A DNA stretch of 64,000 nucleotides from a virus, in the IMG/VR virus record IMGVR_UViG_3300035663_000001, positions 62,001-126,000 of that record, one strand, 5' to 3'. The number at the start of each line of letters is the position of its first letter. The first letter of the stretch is position 1. The position numbers were made by a program, and so were the translations under genes. This document shows positions 47,781 through 55,530 of the stretch, piece by piece. Below the pieces are notes generated by a model. That model was given only the letters and a program-made list of their open reading frames with translations. It did not search any database and was not told the origin of the DNA.

Positions 47781-48752
47781 ATGCAAGAAATTAAGATAGA
47801 TCAAGGTGGAAATAAATATTATTATTGGAATGATAAGTTACATCGAGAAGATGGCCCTGCGATAGAATTTGTTAATGGAGATAAAGAGTGGTTTTTTCAT
47901 GGTAAATATCATCGAGTGGATGGGCCAGCAATAGAGTTAGCCAGTGGCCATAAAGAATGGTGGTATTTTCATGGAAAATTACATCGAACAAATGGTCCGG
48001 CTATAGATCATGAAGGTAAATTTTTTCTTCATGGTAAAGAATATACAGAAGAAGAATATGGCAAATTAGGTAATAACATGTCAAAAGAATTTTTAAATAA
48101 TTTATATTATCAATGTCTTAATTTAAAAGAAGGAGGCGCTGACCAAGCATATTTTTTTATCTCCAAATTGTTGGAGCAAAAGAATTTTTCAGCTATTAAT
48201 TCTCTTTTCTCAGACTTAGATCTATCTCTAGTAGATACTGGTACCATGTATATGATGATTAATTTAACCGCTCCTTATCGATCTAAAATATCTACTTATC
48301 AAAATTTTTATCTAAAAATTAGAGAAGAATATGCTAGACGAGGACGCTCGTCACAAGACATATCAAAATTACTTGATCACTTTCAAGAGGTAAAGGAAAG
48401 TTCGGAGACTCCATATGTCTCTAAAGAAGAGTCTGGATTTAATCAATTAAATTTTCTGATAGAGAAAGCAGAGCTTTCTAATGATAAAGAATTAGTTTTT
48501 TGGCTACAATTGTGTAAATCACAAAAATTAGCTCATGCAAATAAGGAAGATAAATTTAGGAATTTAGTTCAAACTTTAGGACATGATGAATTGAGAAAAA
48601 GAACTATTGATTCTTTACGTCATATGGCAAATCTTTTAGAGAAAACGACGGGTTGTTGGCCGGGCATTTATTATGCTGAATTGCCAAAAGATTTGAATAG
48701 TGATATGCTGGCTAAATTAGAAGTTATTCTTTCGTATCCTTGGCCCGGTTGA
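47781..48752 (+). CDS. HREDGPA-repeat protein (3 units) fused in frame to an inserted gene
   Basis: Residues 1-93 are a normal member (HREDGPAIEF, HRVDGPAIEL, HRTNGPAIDH) up to KEYTEEEY at 48059. At that point 698 bases (48060-48757) interrupt the tail between its Tyr and Trp codons; the rest (WRTVKLKFLW, TGA) resumes at 48758-48790. The reading frame happens to run on into the inserted gene, giving a 323-residue fusion. Whether the fusion is made is unknown. Confidence 0.75.
   Translation: MQEIKIDQGGNKYYYWNDKLHREDGPAIEFVNGDKEWFFHGKYHRVDGPAIELASGHKEWWYFHGKLHRTNGPAIDHEGKFFLHGKEYTEEEYGKLGNNMSKEFLNNLYYQCLNLKEGGADQAYFFISKLLEQKNFSAINSLFSDLDLSLVDTGTMYMMINLTAPYRSKISTYQNFYLKIREEYARRGRSSQDISKLLDHFQEVKESSETPYVSKEESGFNQLNFLIEKAELSNDKELVFWLQLCKSQKLAHANKEDKFRNLVQTLGHDELRKRTIDSLRHMANLLEKTTGCWPGIYYAELPKDLNSDMLAKLEVILSYPWPG
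48078..48752 (+). CDS. Inserted helical protein gene, 224 aa
   Basis: It has its own ATG at 48078 behind TTAGG. The first 85 residues (YYQCLNLKEGGADQAYFFIS ... FSAINSLFSDLDLSLV ... FYLKIREEYARRG) form a helical module I associate with small phage and bacterial proteins of unknown function; the rest is also helical. It lies inside the tail of a repeat gene and likely arrived as a cassette. Confidence 0.7.
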   Translation: MSKEFLNNLYYQCLNLKEGGADQAYFFISKLLEQKNFSAINSLFSDLDLSLVDTGTMYMMINLTAPYRSKISTYQNFYLKIREEYARRGRSSQDISKLLDHFQEVKESSETPYVSKEESGFNQLNFLIEKAELSNDKELVFWLQLCKSQKLAHANKEDKFRNLVQTLGHDELRKRTIDSLRHMANLLEKTTGCWPGIYYAELPKDLNSDMLAKLEVILSYPWPG

Positions 48753-48793
48753 TAGATTGGCGAACAGTAAAGCTTAAATTTTTATGGTGAAGT

Positions 48794-49111
48794 ATGGAAA
48801 AAATTACAACAGATAAATATGGTAATAAATTTTATTCTTATAATGGTCAACTCCATCGAGAAGCTGGTCCAGCCGTAGAATATGCTAATGGAAATAAATA
48901 TTGGTATCGTCATGGTCGTCTTCATCGAGACGATGGCCCGGCAGTAGAATATGGTAATGGTAGTAAAGAATGGTGGTTTCATGGCAAATGTCATCGAGAA
49001 GATGGCCCAGCAGCAGATCATGTTGATGGCTATAAAGCGTGGTTCCTTCAAGGTAAAAAATATACAGAAGAAGAATATTGGCGATTAGTTAAGTTGAAAG
49101 CTTTGTGGTGA
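48794..49111 (+). CDS. HREDGPA-repeat protein, 3 units
   Basis: Leader MEKITTDKYGNKFYSYNG. Units HREAGPAVEY, HRDDGPAVEY, HREDGPAADH; tail YTEEEYWRLVKLKALW. Starts 3 bases after the displaced tail of the gene above. Confidence 0.85.
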   Translation: MEKITTDKYGNKFYSYNGQLHREAGPAVEYANGNKYWYRHGRLHRDDGPAVEYGNGSKEWWFHGKCHREDGPAADHVDGYKAWFLQGKKYTEEEYWRLVKLKALW

Positions 49112-49114
49112 AAT

Positions 49115-49432
49115 ATGCAAGAAATTAAAACAGATAACAATGGCAAGAAAAAATATTATTGTAATGGAAATCTTCATCGAGAAGATGGTCCAGCGATAGA
49201 ATTCTATAATGGAGATAAATTTTGGTTGCTTCATGGTCAACGCCATCGAGAGAATGGTCCCGCAATAGAATGTTCTAATGGAGATAAATATTGGTATCTT
49301 CATGATCGATGTCATCGAGAAAATGGTCCAGCGGTAGAATTAGCTAATGGTACTAAAAGATGGTACCTTCAAAATAAAGAATATTCAGAAGAAGAATATT
49401 TGAGAGTAGTTAAGCTAAAAGCTTTATGGTAA
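49115..49432 (+). CDS. HREDGPA-repeat protein, 3 units
   Basis: Units HREDGPAIEF, HRENGPAIEC, HRENGPAVEL; tail YSEEEYLRVVKLKALW (W to L). Last of a seven-gene block. Confidence 0.85.
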   Translation: MQEIKTDNNGKKKYYCNGNLHREDGPAIEFYNGDKFWLLHGQRHRENGPAIECSNGDKYWYLHDRCHRENGPAVELANGTKRWYLQNKEYSEEEYLRVVKLKALW

Positions 49433-49464
49433 TTTTTAAAATTTATTTTATAAAATAGCCGACC

Positions 49465-49492
49465 TTGACACGGGCCAGATCGGTGTTATTAT
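49465..49492 (+). promoter_or_regulatory. Plus-strand promoter facing an antisense gene
   Basis: TTGACA (49465-49470), spacer 16, TATTAT (49487-49492). Transcription from it would run antisense through the cupin-like gene before reaching 49856. Confidence 0.6.
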
Positions 49493-49495
49493 ATT

Positions 49496-49834
49496 TTAAG
49501 CGGTGGAGTTATCTCTAACATATTTGTCTTGAGGAAAAGAACCATCAGGTCGATACACCGCAGTAATTGCTCTCTCAGATAGGCATTCAAAATCAGTATA
49601 TTCGCCTTGTTCTTGAACGACAATATCGCCCTCCTGGTAAATATTGTCATTCATCTTGACGGATCCTAATAAGATAATAGTCACTTCTTCGCTTTTTAAA
49701 TGGCAATGGGATTGTTCATAATCCCCTTGTTGATAATATTTGAATCCTAATTCATAATCCTTTTGATATACATGGGGCTCAAATTGCCCCACCATCCATC
49801 CACGAGTCATATTATTTAATTTAAATAATTTCAT
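49496..49834 (-). CDS. Cupin-fold protein, 112 aa
   Basis: The start at 49834 (MKLFKLNN) follows GGAAATAAAA on the minus strand. H-C-H-L-K-S-E-E-V-T-I-I-L-L-G-S-V and Y-Q-E-G-D-I-V-V-Q-E-Q-G-E match the two cupin strands, with His residues for a metal. Small single-domain cupins often bind sugars or act as epimerases; substrate unknown. One of few minus-strand genes. Confidence 0.7.
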   Translation of the reverse strand: MKLFKLNNMTRGWMVGQFEPHVYQKDYELGFKYYQQGDYEQSHCHLKSEEVTIILLGSVKMNDNIYQEGDIVVQEQGEYTDFECLSERAITAVYRPDGSFPQDKYVRDNSTA

Positions 49835-49855
49835 TTTTATTTCCAGGTAAAATTT

Positions 49856-50191
49856 ATGCAAATCTGTATTCACTGTCACGATGAATTTGAGTTACATTCA
49901 CCTGCCAAAAAATTAGCAGGAGGCAAAATTAATGAGTGCCCCGAATGTGCTAACGAATCAACCATTAAATATGCTGGAGTTCAATCTGCCGACGGCAAAC
50001 AGGCTCAAGCTACTATTCTTAAGTTCAAATCTGAACAAGATAAATCCGTATATTTAAACTTTTGGCAGAATAATTCTGGTTTACATAAAGGTAAATCCTG
50101 CCAATTAGGCAATCATTTATCCACTACCCCTTCTATTAAGTTTGAGATTATTACTAATTTTAGTCCAACTAATCATAAAGGCAAGAGCTAA
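49856..50191 (+). CDS. Zinc-ribbon protein, 111 aa
   Basis: N-terminal C-I-H-C-H ... C-P-E-C ribbon, then a basic beta-rich region (QATILKFKSEQDKSVYLNFW). Common among small phage proteins; function unknown. Divergent from the cupin gene. Confidence 0.65.
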   Translation: MQICIHCHDEFELHSPAKKLAGGKINECPECANESTIKYAGVQSADGKQAQATILKFKSEQDKSVYLNFWQNNSGLHKGKSCQLGNHLSTTPSIKFEIITNFSPTNHKGKS

Positions 50192-50214
50192 CAGTAACTT
50201 ATAAAATTACCGCC

Positions 50215-50300
50215 ACCGGTTAACGGTCCGTGGCTCGTGCCACGGCTCGCGTATTTTTTAAGATGGGCCATCGTATTTATTACGATGGTGGCACCTGGTT
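50215..50300 (+). other. Structured intergenic segment
   Basis: CCGTGGC/GCCACGG with loop TCGT, followed by CTCGCGTATTTTTT (a plausible terminator). Then CCATCGTA/TACGATGG with loop TTTAT. A 23-codon frame (MGHRIYYDGG...) spans the second hairpin but has no good ribosome site. Confidence 0.5.
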
Positions 50301-50347
50301 AGGCTTGGAAAAGTTGGCTAGCGATATCAATTAATTAGCAATATAAT

Positions 50348-50890
50348 ATGTCAAAAAAATTAGAAATAGAGAGAAGATTTATAGTGAAATTTCCTTCCTC
50401 TTGGACTGCTTTGGCATCTATGTTAGAAGGATTAATAGATATTAAAAGAATTTGCCAAACTTACTTAAAGCCAAAAGGCGAAGAACAATCTGGTCGAGTC
50501 AGAAAAACGGTTGCTGGATTAGCTGACAACAAGAAAACAGTTTATCATTTTAATCAAAAAAAGCCAGTTGCAACTGGCGTGCATCAAGAGTTAGAAAAAG
50601 AGATTTCATTATCCCAATATCAGAAATATTTAACTCAAGCCCATCCAGAAAAAGTATCTATCGATAAAACTAGGTTTCTTTTTAGATATAAAGATCAGAT
50701 ATTTGAGTTAGATATTTTTAAAGTACCATTAAAAGGTCTAGCAATTTTAGAGATAGAATTATCTAATAAATCTGACCCAATTCGTTTCCCTCCATTCTTA
50801 ACTTTGGTTCAAGAAGTGACGGATAATAGTAATTATACTAATTATGCGTTAGCCAGTAAACAATTACACTTATCACTGAAAAATAAGTGA
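50348..50890 (+). CDS. CYTH-domain protein
   Basis: 180 residues. E-I-E-R-R-F at residues 6-11 is the CYTH signature (ExExK/R), followed by Q-T-Y-L, R-V-R-K, E-L-E-K-E-I and F-E-L-D-I-F, the charged strands lining a triphosphate tunnel. Members hydrolyse triphosphates or cyclise ATP. Possible roles include tripolyphosphatase or nucleotide-signal control. Confidence 0.82.
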   Translation: MSKKLEIERRFIVKFPSSWTALASMLEGLIDIKRICQTYLKPKGEEQSGRVRKTVAGLADNKKTVYHFNQKKPVATGVHQELEKEISLSQYQKYLTQAHPEKVSIDKTRFLFRYKDQIFELDIFKVPLKGLAILEIELSNKSDPIRFPPFLTLVQEVTDNSNYTNYALASKQLHLSLKNK

Positions 50891-50913
50891 TTTAACTTAT
50901 TAAAAAACTTTCT

Positions 50914-50933
50914 ATTGCTCTATATGTAGAGAC
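50914..50933 (+). ncRNA. H element, copy 3
   Basis: ATTG, stem CTCTA/TAGAG, loop TATG, then AC. Compared with copy 2, the fourth pair changed from C-G to T-A on both strands. It lies 14 bases before the ATG at 50947. Confidence 0.55.
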
Positions 50934-50946
50934 TAAGGATAAATAT

Positions 50947-51429
50947 ATGGATATCAATTCCAGCATTGACACATTATTTGATAAATTTGGCACCAAAGAT
51001 TGGTTTTTTACCATTGATACTGACGAATTTAATAGAATTGTCATGTATGTTAAATACATGTGTCATGAAACCCTACATGATATTCCTAATTCTATTAATT
51101 ATCACCCAATTTTAGTGCACTTTGCTAAAAGTTATGCGTTAGATAAAGAGCAATTTATACATCAAGAAAAAGATTTAACACCCTCTCAAGTGTCTGTGGT
51201 AGAAGAAATTAGTTTTCCCACGGTTAATTTACATTATCTTCTTTCAGAATTAGACAGATTAGAAAAAATCTGCGGCAGTAATCTCTTGCAAGATATTTTT
51301 TATGAGGTGCATGATGGTAAAAATGCTGTTACCAATTATGGATCTAAATTTCCAGAAGTAAAAAATGCCATACAAGTATTGTATCATACGTATGGATTTG
51401 ATGCTATTTACGAAGAGATTGATGGATAA
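50947..51429 (+). CDS. Hypothetical protein, 160 aa
   Basis: Alpha-rich, with W-F-F-T-I-D-T-D-E-F near the start and many aromatic residues. GGATAAAT precedes the start; H element copy 3 sits in the leader. No family recognised. Confidence 0.6.
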   Translation: MDINSSIDTLFDKFGTKDWFFTIDTDEFNRIVMYVKYMCHETLHDIPNSINYHPILVHFAKSYALDKEQFIHQEKDLTPSQVSVVEEISFPTVNLHYLLSELDRLEKICGSNLLQDIFYEVHDGKNAVTNYGSKFPEVKNAIQVLYHTYGFDAIYEEIDG

Positions 51430-51521
51430 TTTTTTGGGTTAAAAACCAATAAAATCACATATAATATATACGTCTAGGAGGTAATTAACAATTTTTAATT
51501 AACAAAACCGCTTTAGTAGGA

Positions 51522-51543
51522 GTTAGGTAGTTGGCTACCTAAC
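51522..51543 (+). promoter_or_regulatory. 9-bp hairpin upstream of 51568
   Basis: GTTAGGTAG/CTACCTAAC with loop TTGG, 24 bases before the gene start. Upstream at 51476 stands AGGAGGT, a perfect ribosome-binding sequence with no start codon nearby. The pair suggests leader control. Confidence 0.5.
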
Positions 51544-51567
51544 ATATCCAGAGACATGGAGTTGCAT

Positions 51568-51915
51568 ATGACTGCTCAAAATTTAGATAACTTAACATTA
51601 ATTAATAATGTTGCTGTCACTGATCAAGATGAAGAGTTTTCTATTCCTTTAGATATTTCCGATATTATTGCTATTTGCAAAGAGTTTAATAAACTTGGTT
51701 GGCAAATTCAAAATCAAATTGAAAATATCCTAGATTTGGGAGTAGAGGAGTCAATTAAAAGCGGAATTGTTAATCAAAAATCATTACCTTTTATTAAGAG
51801 TTTTTTATCCTCTGTTTCTAAAAATGCGTATTTCGGTGATGCAGTTGCGCAAGCTGAAGAATGTATTCATTTGATTTCGGAATATGAAAATAATTCGCAG
51901 TTAGAATTAAACTGA
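51568..51915 (+). CDS. Hypothetical helical protein, 115 aa
   Basis: The ATG at 51568 is preferred (GGAG 6 bases upstream) over an in-frame ATG at 51556. Mostly helical (SDIIAICKEFNKLGWQIQNQ). No family recognised. Followed by a strong terminator. Confidence 0.6.
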   Translation: MTAQNLDNLTLINNVAVTDQDEEFSIPLDISDIIAICKEFNKLGWQIQNQIENILDLGVEESIKSGIVNQKSLPFIKSFLSSVSKNAYFGDAVAQAEECIHLISEYENNSQLELN

Positions 51916-51939
51916 ATCTTATCACTTAACTAAACACTA

Positions 51940-51964
51940 AGCGACCTGCGGGTCGCTTTTTTAT
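51940..51964 (+). terminator. Rho-independent terminator
   Basis: AGCGACC TGC GGGTCGCT followed by TTTTTTA. Confidence 0.9.
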
Positions 51965-51976
51965 TGGAGCCAAAAG

Positions 51977-52177
51977 ATGTCGCCTATAGATCAAGATAAG
52001 TTACGAGATTTATTTAAGAATTATTCTCCACAGGAAATAATGGTTTCTTTATCTCAATTAGCATTAGAGCAAGCCTCAGAATTTTCTGATCTAGGCTTAG
52101 CTGATCAGGCCAAAGATTTAGTAAAATTTTCTATCTCTTTAGATGATTTAATTTCTGGCAGGCCATTTCTAATCTAA
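51977..52177 (+). CDS. Hypothetical helical protein, 66 aa
   Basis: TTGGAGCC precedes the start. Helical with regular Leu/Ala spacing (EIMVSLSQLALEQASEFSDL). Unknown function. Confidence 0.55.
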   Translation: MSPIDQDKLRDLFKNYSPQEIMVSLSQLALEQASEFSDLGLADQAKDLVKFSISLDDLISGRPFLI

Positions 52178-52194
52178 TATCTTAACATATAATT

Positions 52195-52707
52195 ATGTTA
52201 ATAGTGTTAACTATAATTATATCATATATTACCACTTTACTTTTTGGATATGGTTTTCATTGGGCGTTACATCAAACCTGGATGAAAGAAGCTCATCAGG
52301 CTCATATGACTCATCATCAAAGGTTATATCCAGCTCATGATTATGTTTCTAGCACCTATCGTCATGCAGGTAAAGATGCGGCTCCCAAGTTTTTTATTAT
52401 TGCCGCCCTCCCGCTAGTGATCTTGCCACTTATTTTATATTTCTTAGGGTTAATCTCATGTTATTTAGTACTTATTATTTGGAGCGTACAGATACTGACT
52501 GGACTAGCTCACAATTACTTACATGATGCTTTTCATATTAAAAATCATTGGTTGGGGAAAATTCCCGTAATCTACACTATATATAGAAAGTGGAGTTATT
52601 TACATTACTTACATCATGTAAATATGCAAATTAATTATGGAATTTTCTCTTTTTGGGCCGACAAATTATTTGGAACCTTTCGAGATCATCGAAGAAAAAA
52701 TAAATGA
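52195..52707 (+). CDS. Fatty acid hydroxylase/sterol desaturase-family membrane protein
   Basis: 170 residues. The four histidine clusters of diiron membrane hydroxylases are present: H-W-A-L-H, H-M-T-H-H, H-D-A-F-H and H-Y-L-H-H, between three or four transmembrane segments. Relatives hydroxylate fatty acids, carotenoids or lipid A. In a phage it could modify host envelope lipids and so block other phages, but this is inference. Short for the family (about 200-300). Confidence 0.78.
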   Translation: MLIVLTIIISYITTLLFGYGFHWALHQTWMKEAHQAHMTHHQRLYPAHDYVSSTYRHAGKDAAPKFFIIAALPLVILPLILYFLGLISCYLVLIIWSVQILTGLAHNYLHDAFHIKNHWLGKIPVIYTIYRKWSYLHYLHHVNMQINYGIFSFWADKLFGTFRDHRRKNK

Positions 52708-52816
52708 ATCTTTGCGTCTGGTGAGGCGAGAACAAAAATTATTGGGACAGGCAAATTATTTATCTCCAGAATTCATTCCTTTTAGGACTGAAAGACGAAA
52801 AATTGTGTTTCGATAA
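52637..52816 (+). CDS. Small overlapping gene, 59 aa
   Basis: Starts inside the hydroxylase gene in another frame (ATG GAA TTT TCT) and continues 109 bases past its stop. Product MEFSLFGPTNYLEPFEIIEE..., charged and helical. The extension beyond the overlap fills an otherwise empty gap, which supports coding. Confidence 0.5.
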   Translation: MEFSLFGPTNYLEPFEIIEEKINESLRLVRREQKLLGQANYLSPEFIPFRTERRKIVFR

Positions 52817-52831
52817 TTTATCGAGGTTAAT

Positions 52832-53350
52832 ATGCAAGAAATTAAAGAAGATGAATTTAGTAAATGCTATTATTGGAATGGTCAACTCCATCGAGAAGAT
52901 GGTCCAGCGGCAGAATGGTCTGAGGGCCATAAGCAATGGTGGATTCATGGTCAACGACATCGAGAAAACGGTCCAGCTATAGAGTGGGAGAGTGGATCCA
53001 AAGAATGGCATCTCTATAGTCAATGCCATCGAGAGGGCGGTCCAGCGGTAGAAGTAGCTAATGGGGATAAACAATGGTGGCTTCATGGTCAACTCCATCG
53101 AATAGATGGTCCAGCCTTAGAAAGCCCGGATAATAAAGTCTGGTATTTTAATGGACGTCTTCATCGAGAAGATGGCCCTGCTATTGAATATTCTAGTGGA
53201 GCTAAAGAGTGGTGGTATCACGGCAAATTACATCGAGAAGATGGTCCGGCTATAGAATATGCTAATGGAATTAAATTGTGGTATCTTCAAGATAAAATCT
53301 ATTCAGGAGAAGAATATTGGAGAGTGGTGAAATTAAAAGCTTTATGGTAA
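52832..53350 (+). CDS. HREDGPA-repeat protein, 6 units
   Basis: Units ending AAEW, AIEW (HRENGPA), AVEV (HREGGPA), ALES (HRIDGPA), AIEY and AIEY. Tail YSGEEYWRVVKLKALW. One of two six-unit members in this window. Confidence 0.86.
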   Translation: MQEIKEDEFSKCYYWNGQLHREDGPAAEWSEGHKQWWIHGQRHRENGPAIEWESGSKEWHLYSQCHREGGPAVEVANGDKQWWLHGQLHRIDGPALESPDNKVWYFNGRLHREDGPAIEYSSGAKEWWYHGKLHREDGPAIEYANGIKLWYLQDKIYSGEEYWRVVKLKALW

Positions 53351-53354
53351 ATTT

Positions 53355-53675
53355 ATGCAAAAAGTGAAAATAGATCAAGAGGATAATAAATTTTATTACT
53401 ATAATGGTCAAAAACATCGAGAAGATGGCCCAGCAGTAGAGTTTATTTCTGGAACCAAAGAATATTATTGGAATGGTATTCTTCATCGAGAAGATGGCCC
53501 AGCTATCGAATGGTCTGATGGATCCAAAGAATGGCTTATTCATGGTCGACATCATCGAGAAGATGGTCCGGCCATGGATTATATCAATGGAGTAAAATGG
53601 TGGTTTCTTCAAAATAAAGAATACTCTGAAGAAGACTATTGGCGAGTGGTTAAATTGAAAGCGTTATGGCAATAG
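53355..53675 (+). CDS. HREDGPA-repeat protein, 3 units
   Basis: Units HREDGPAVEF, HREDGPAIEW, HREDGPAMDY; tail YSEEDYWRVVKLKALWQ. The usual TAA stop has become CAA, adding one Gln before TAG. Confidence 0.85.
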   Translation: MQKVKIDQEDNKFYYYNGQKHREDGPAVEFISGTKEYYWNGILHREDGPAIEWSDGSKEWLIHGRHHREDGPAMDYINGVKWWFLQNKEYSEEDYWRVVKLKALWQ

Positions 53676-53676
53676 T

Positions 53677-53994
53677 ATGCAAGAAATTAAAATAGATGGA
53701 GATGGGACTAAAAAATATTATTGGAATAGTCAGATACATCGAGAAGATGGTCCAGCTATAGAATGGCCTAATGGTTCTAAAGAGTGGTGGATGCATGGTC
53801 AATTGCATCGAGAAAATGCTCCTGCGATGGAGCATAGCACTGGAATTAAAGTTTGGTATTATCATGGTCAACGACATCGAATAGATGGCCCAGCATTTGA
53901 ATCACCTTGTGGCTTCACAGGATTCTATATTCAAGGCAAAGAATATACAGAAGAAGAGTATTGGAGATTAGTTAAATTGAAAGCTTTGTGGTAA
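53677..53994 (+). CDS. HREDGPA-repeat protein, 3 units
   Basis: Units HREDGPAIEW, HRENAPAMEH, HRIDGPAFES; spacer before the tail is unusual (PCGFTGFYIQG). Tail YTEEEYWRLVKLKALW. Confidence 0.85.
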   Translation: MQEIKIDGDGTKKYYWNSQIHREDGPAIEWPNGSKEWWMHGQLHRENAPAMEHSTGIKVWYYHGQRHRIDGPAFESPCGFTGFYIQGKEYTEEEYWRLVKLKALW

Positions 53995-53998
53995 AGTT

Positions 53999-54244
53999 AT
54001 GCAGGAAATTAAAACAGACCGCTGGGGTAAATATTATTATTGGAATGGCCAATTACATCGAGAAGATGGTCCTGCCATAGAATATACTGATGGAAGTAAA
54101 TTTTGGTATCTTCATGATCAGCGTCATCGAGAAGATGGTCCAGCTATACAACATTTTAGTGGGCTTAAAGAGTGGTGGCTTCAAGGTAAACAATATTCAG
54201 AAAAAGAATATTGGCGAGTAGTTAAGCTCAAAGCTTTGTGGTAA
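53999..54244 (+). CDS. HREDGPA-repeat protein, 2 units
   Basis: 81 residues: HREDGPAIEY and HREDGPAIQH, tail YSEKEYWRVVKLKALW. Minimal form like the genes at 15390 and 16033. Confidence 0.85.
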   Translation: MQEIKTDRWGKYYYWNGQLHREDGPAIEYTDGSKFWYLHDQRHREDGPAIQHFSGLKEWWLQGKQYSEKEYWRVVKLKALW

Positions 54245-54246
54245 TT

Positions 54247-54627
54247 ATGCAAACAATTGTAAATCAATTTGGTAATATATATTATTCTTATAATGGTCAG
54301 TTACATAGAGAAGATGGTCCTGCTATAGAATATAAAGATGGTAGAAAAGATTGGTATCTTCATGGTCAACGACATCGAGAAGATGGTCCTGCCATAGAAC
54401 ATCCTAATGATTGTAAACAATGGTGGTTTCATGGTAAATTACATCGAACAGATGGTCCAGCAATAGAATATCTTAATGGAGGTAAAGAGTGGTATCTTCA
54501 CGATGCGATAGAATATGGTGTTAATTCAATTAAAGGATCTGCTGGAACTAAAGAATGGTATCTTAACGGTCAAAAATATTCAGAAGAAGATTATTGGAGA
54601 GTAGTAAAGTTACAAGCTTTATGGTAA
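54247..54627 (+). CDS. HREDGPA-repeat protein, 3 units plus a degenerate one
   Basis: The start at 54247 (MQTIVNQFGN) is preferred; an ATG at 54238 overlaps the previous stop. Units HREDGPAIEY, HREDGPAIEH, HRTDGPAIEY; a fourth unit has decayed to AIEYGVNSIKGSAGTKEW. Tail YSEEDYWRVVKLQALW. Confidence 0.82.
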   Translation: MQTIVNQFGNIYYSYNGQLHREDGPAIEYKDGRKDWYLHGQRHREDGPAIEHPNDCKQWWFHGKLHRTDGPAIEYLNGGKEWYLHDAIEYGVNSIKGSAGTKEWYLNGQKYSEEDYWRVVKLQALW

Positions 54628-54630
54628 AGT

Positions 54631-55164
54631 ATGCAAAAAATTAAAATCGACAAATTGGGGACCAAAAAATATTTTTTGAAAGGTGATCTACATCGAGAAG
54701 ATGGTCCAGCCCTAGAATATGCTAATGGTAGTAAAGAATGGTGGATTCATGGTCAACGACATCGAGAAGATGGTCCAGCCATAGATCGTATTAGTGGAGC
54801 TAAAGAATGGTGGGTTAAGGGGCAATTACATCGAGAAGATGGTCCAGCCATAGAATATTCTAATGGAGATAAACAATGGTGGATTCATGGCAAAAGACAT
54901 CGAGAAGGTGGTCCAGCAGTAGAATCTTTTGATGGAAGTAAAGAATGGTATCGTCATGGAAAACTTCATCGAGAAGATGGTCCAGCAGTAGAACTGGCTG
55001 ATGGATATAAAGAATGGTATCGTCATGGAAAACTTCATCGAGAAGATGGTCCAGCAGTAGAATCTTTTGATGGAAGTAAAAGATGGTTTTACTGCGACGT
55101 TAAAATACCAGTCTCTTGTCAATTAGATTTTCAGCGCTATTTAAAATTAAAATTATTTTGGTAA
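54631..55164 (+). CDS. HREDGPA-repeat protein, 6 units, with an exact tandem duplication
   Basis: 177 residues. Bases 54940-54993 and 55009-55062 are identical over 54 bases at a 69-base spacing, so one unit was copied very recently. Units ALEY, AIDR, AIEY, AVES (HREGGPA), AVEL, AVES. Tail is the second class (FQRYLKLKLFW). Confidence 0.88.
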   Translation: MQKIKIDKLGTKKYFLKGDLHREDGPALEYANGSKEWWIHGQRHREDGPAIDRISGAKEWWVKGQLHREDGPAIEYSNGDKQWWIHGKRHREGGPAVESFDGSKEWYRHGKLHREDGPAVELADGYKEWYRHGKLHREDGPAVESFDGSKRWFYCDVKIPVSCQLDFQRYLKLKLFW

Positions 55165-55167
55165 ATT

Positions 55168-55530
55168 ATGTATCAGACGAAAACTATTATAGAAGATAAT
55201 AAATCTTATTTCTTGCTGATGGATAACGAAGGAGATAAATATTGGCTATTCAATAGTACTCTTCATCGAGAAAATGGTCCAGCTATTGAGCGAGCTAATG
55301 GCTCTCAAATGTGGTTTAATTACGGTCAACTCCATCGTATGGATGGGCCAGCCATTATCTATGATAATGGTAATCAAGAGTGGTATTGTCATGATCTTCT
55401 TCATCGAGAAGACGGACCAGCCATAGAACATGTTTCTGGCCGGAAAGAATGGTGGTTTAAAGGCAAATTTGTCACTTCTTCTTCTCAAGAAGAATTTGAT
55501 AGATCGCTAAAATTACAAGCTTTATGGTGA
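55168..55530 (+). CDS. HREDGPA-repeat protein, 3 units, alternative tail
   Basis: Leader of 28 residues (YQTKTIIEDNKSYFLLMDNE). Units HRENGPAIER, HRMDGPAIIY, HREDGPAIEH; ends SSSQEEFDRSLKLQALW, the second tail class. Convergent with the next minus-strand gene. Confidence 0.83.
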   Translation: MYQTKTIIEDNKSYFLLMDNEGDKYWLFNSTLHRENGPAIERANGSQMWFNYGQLHRMDGPAIIYDNGNQEWYCHDLLHREDGPAIEHVSGRKEWWFKGKFVTSSSQEEFDRSLKLQALW

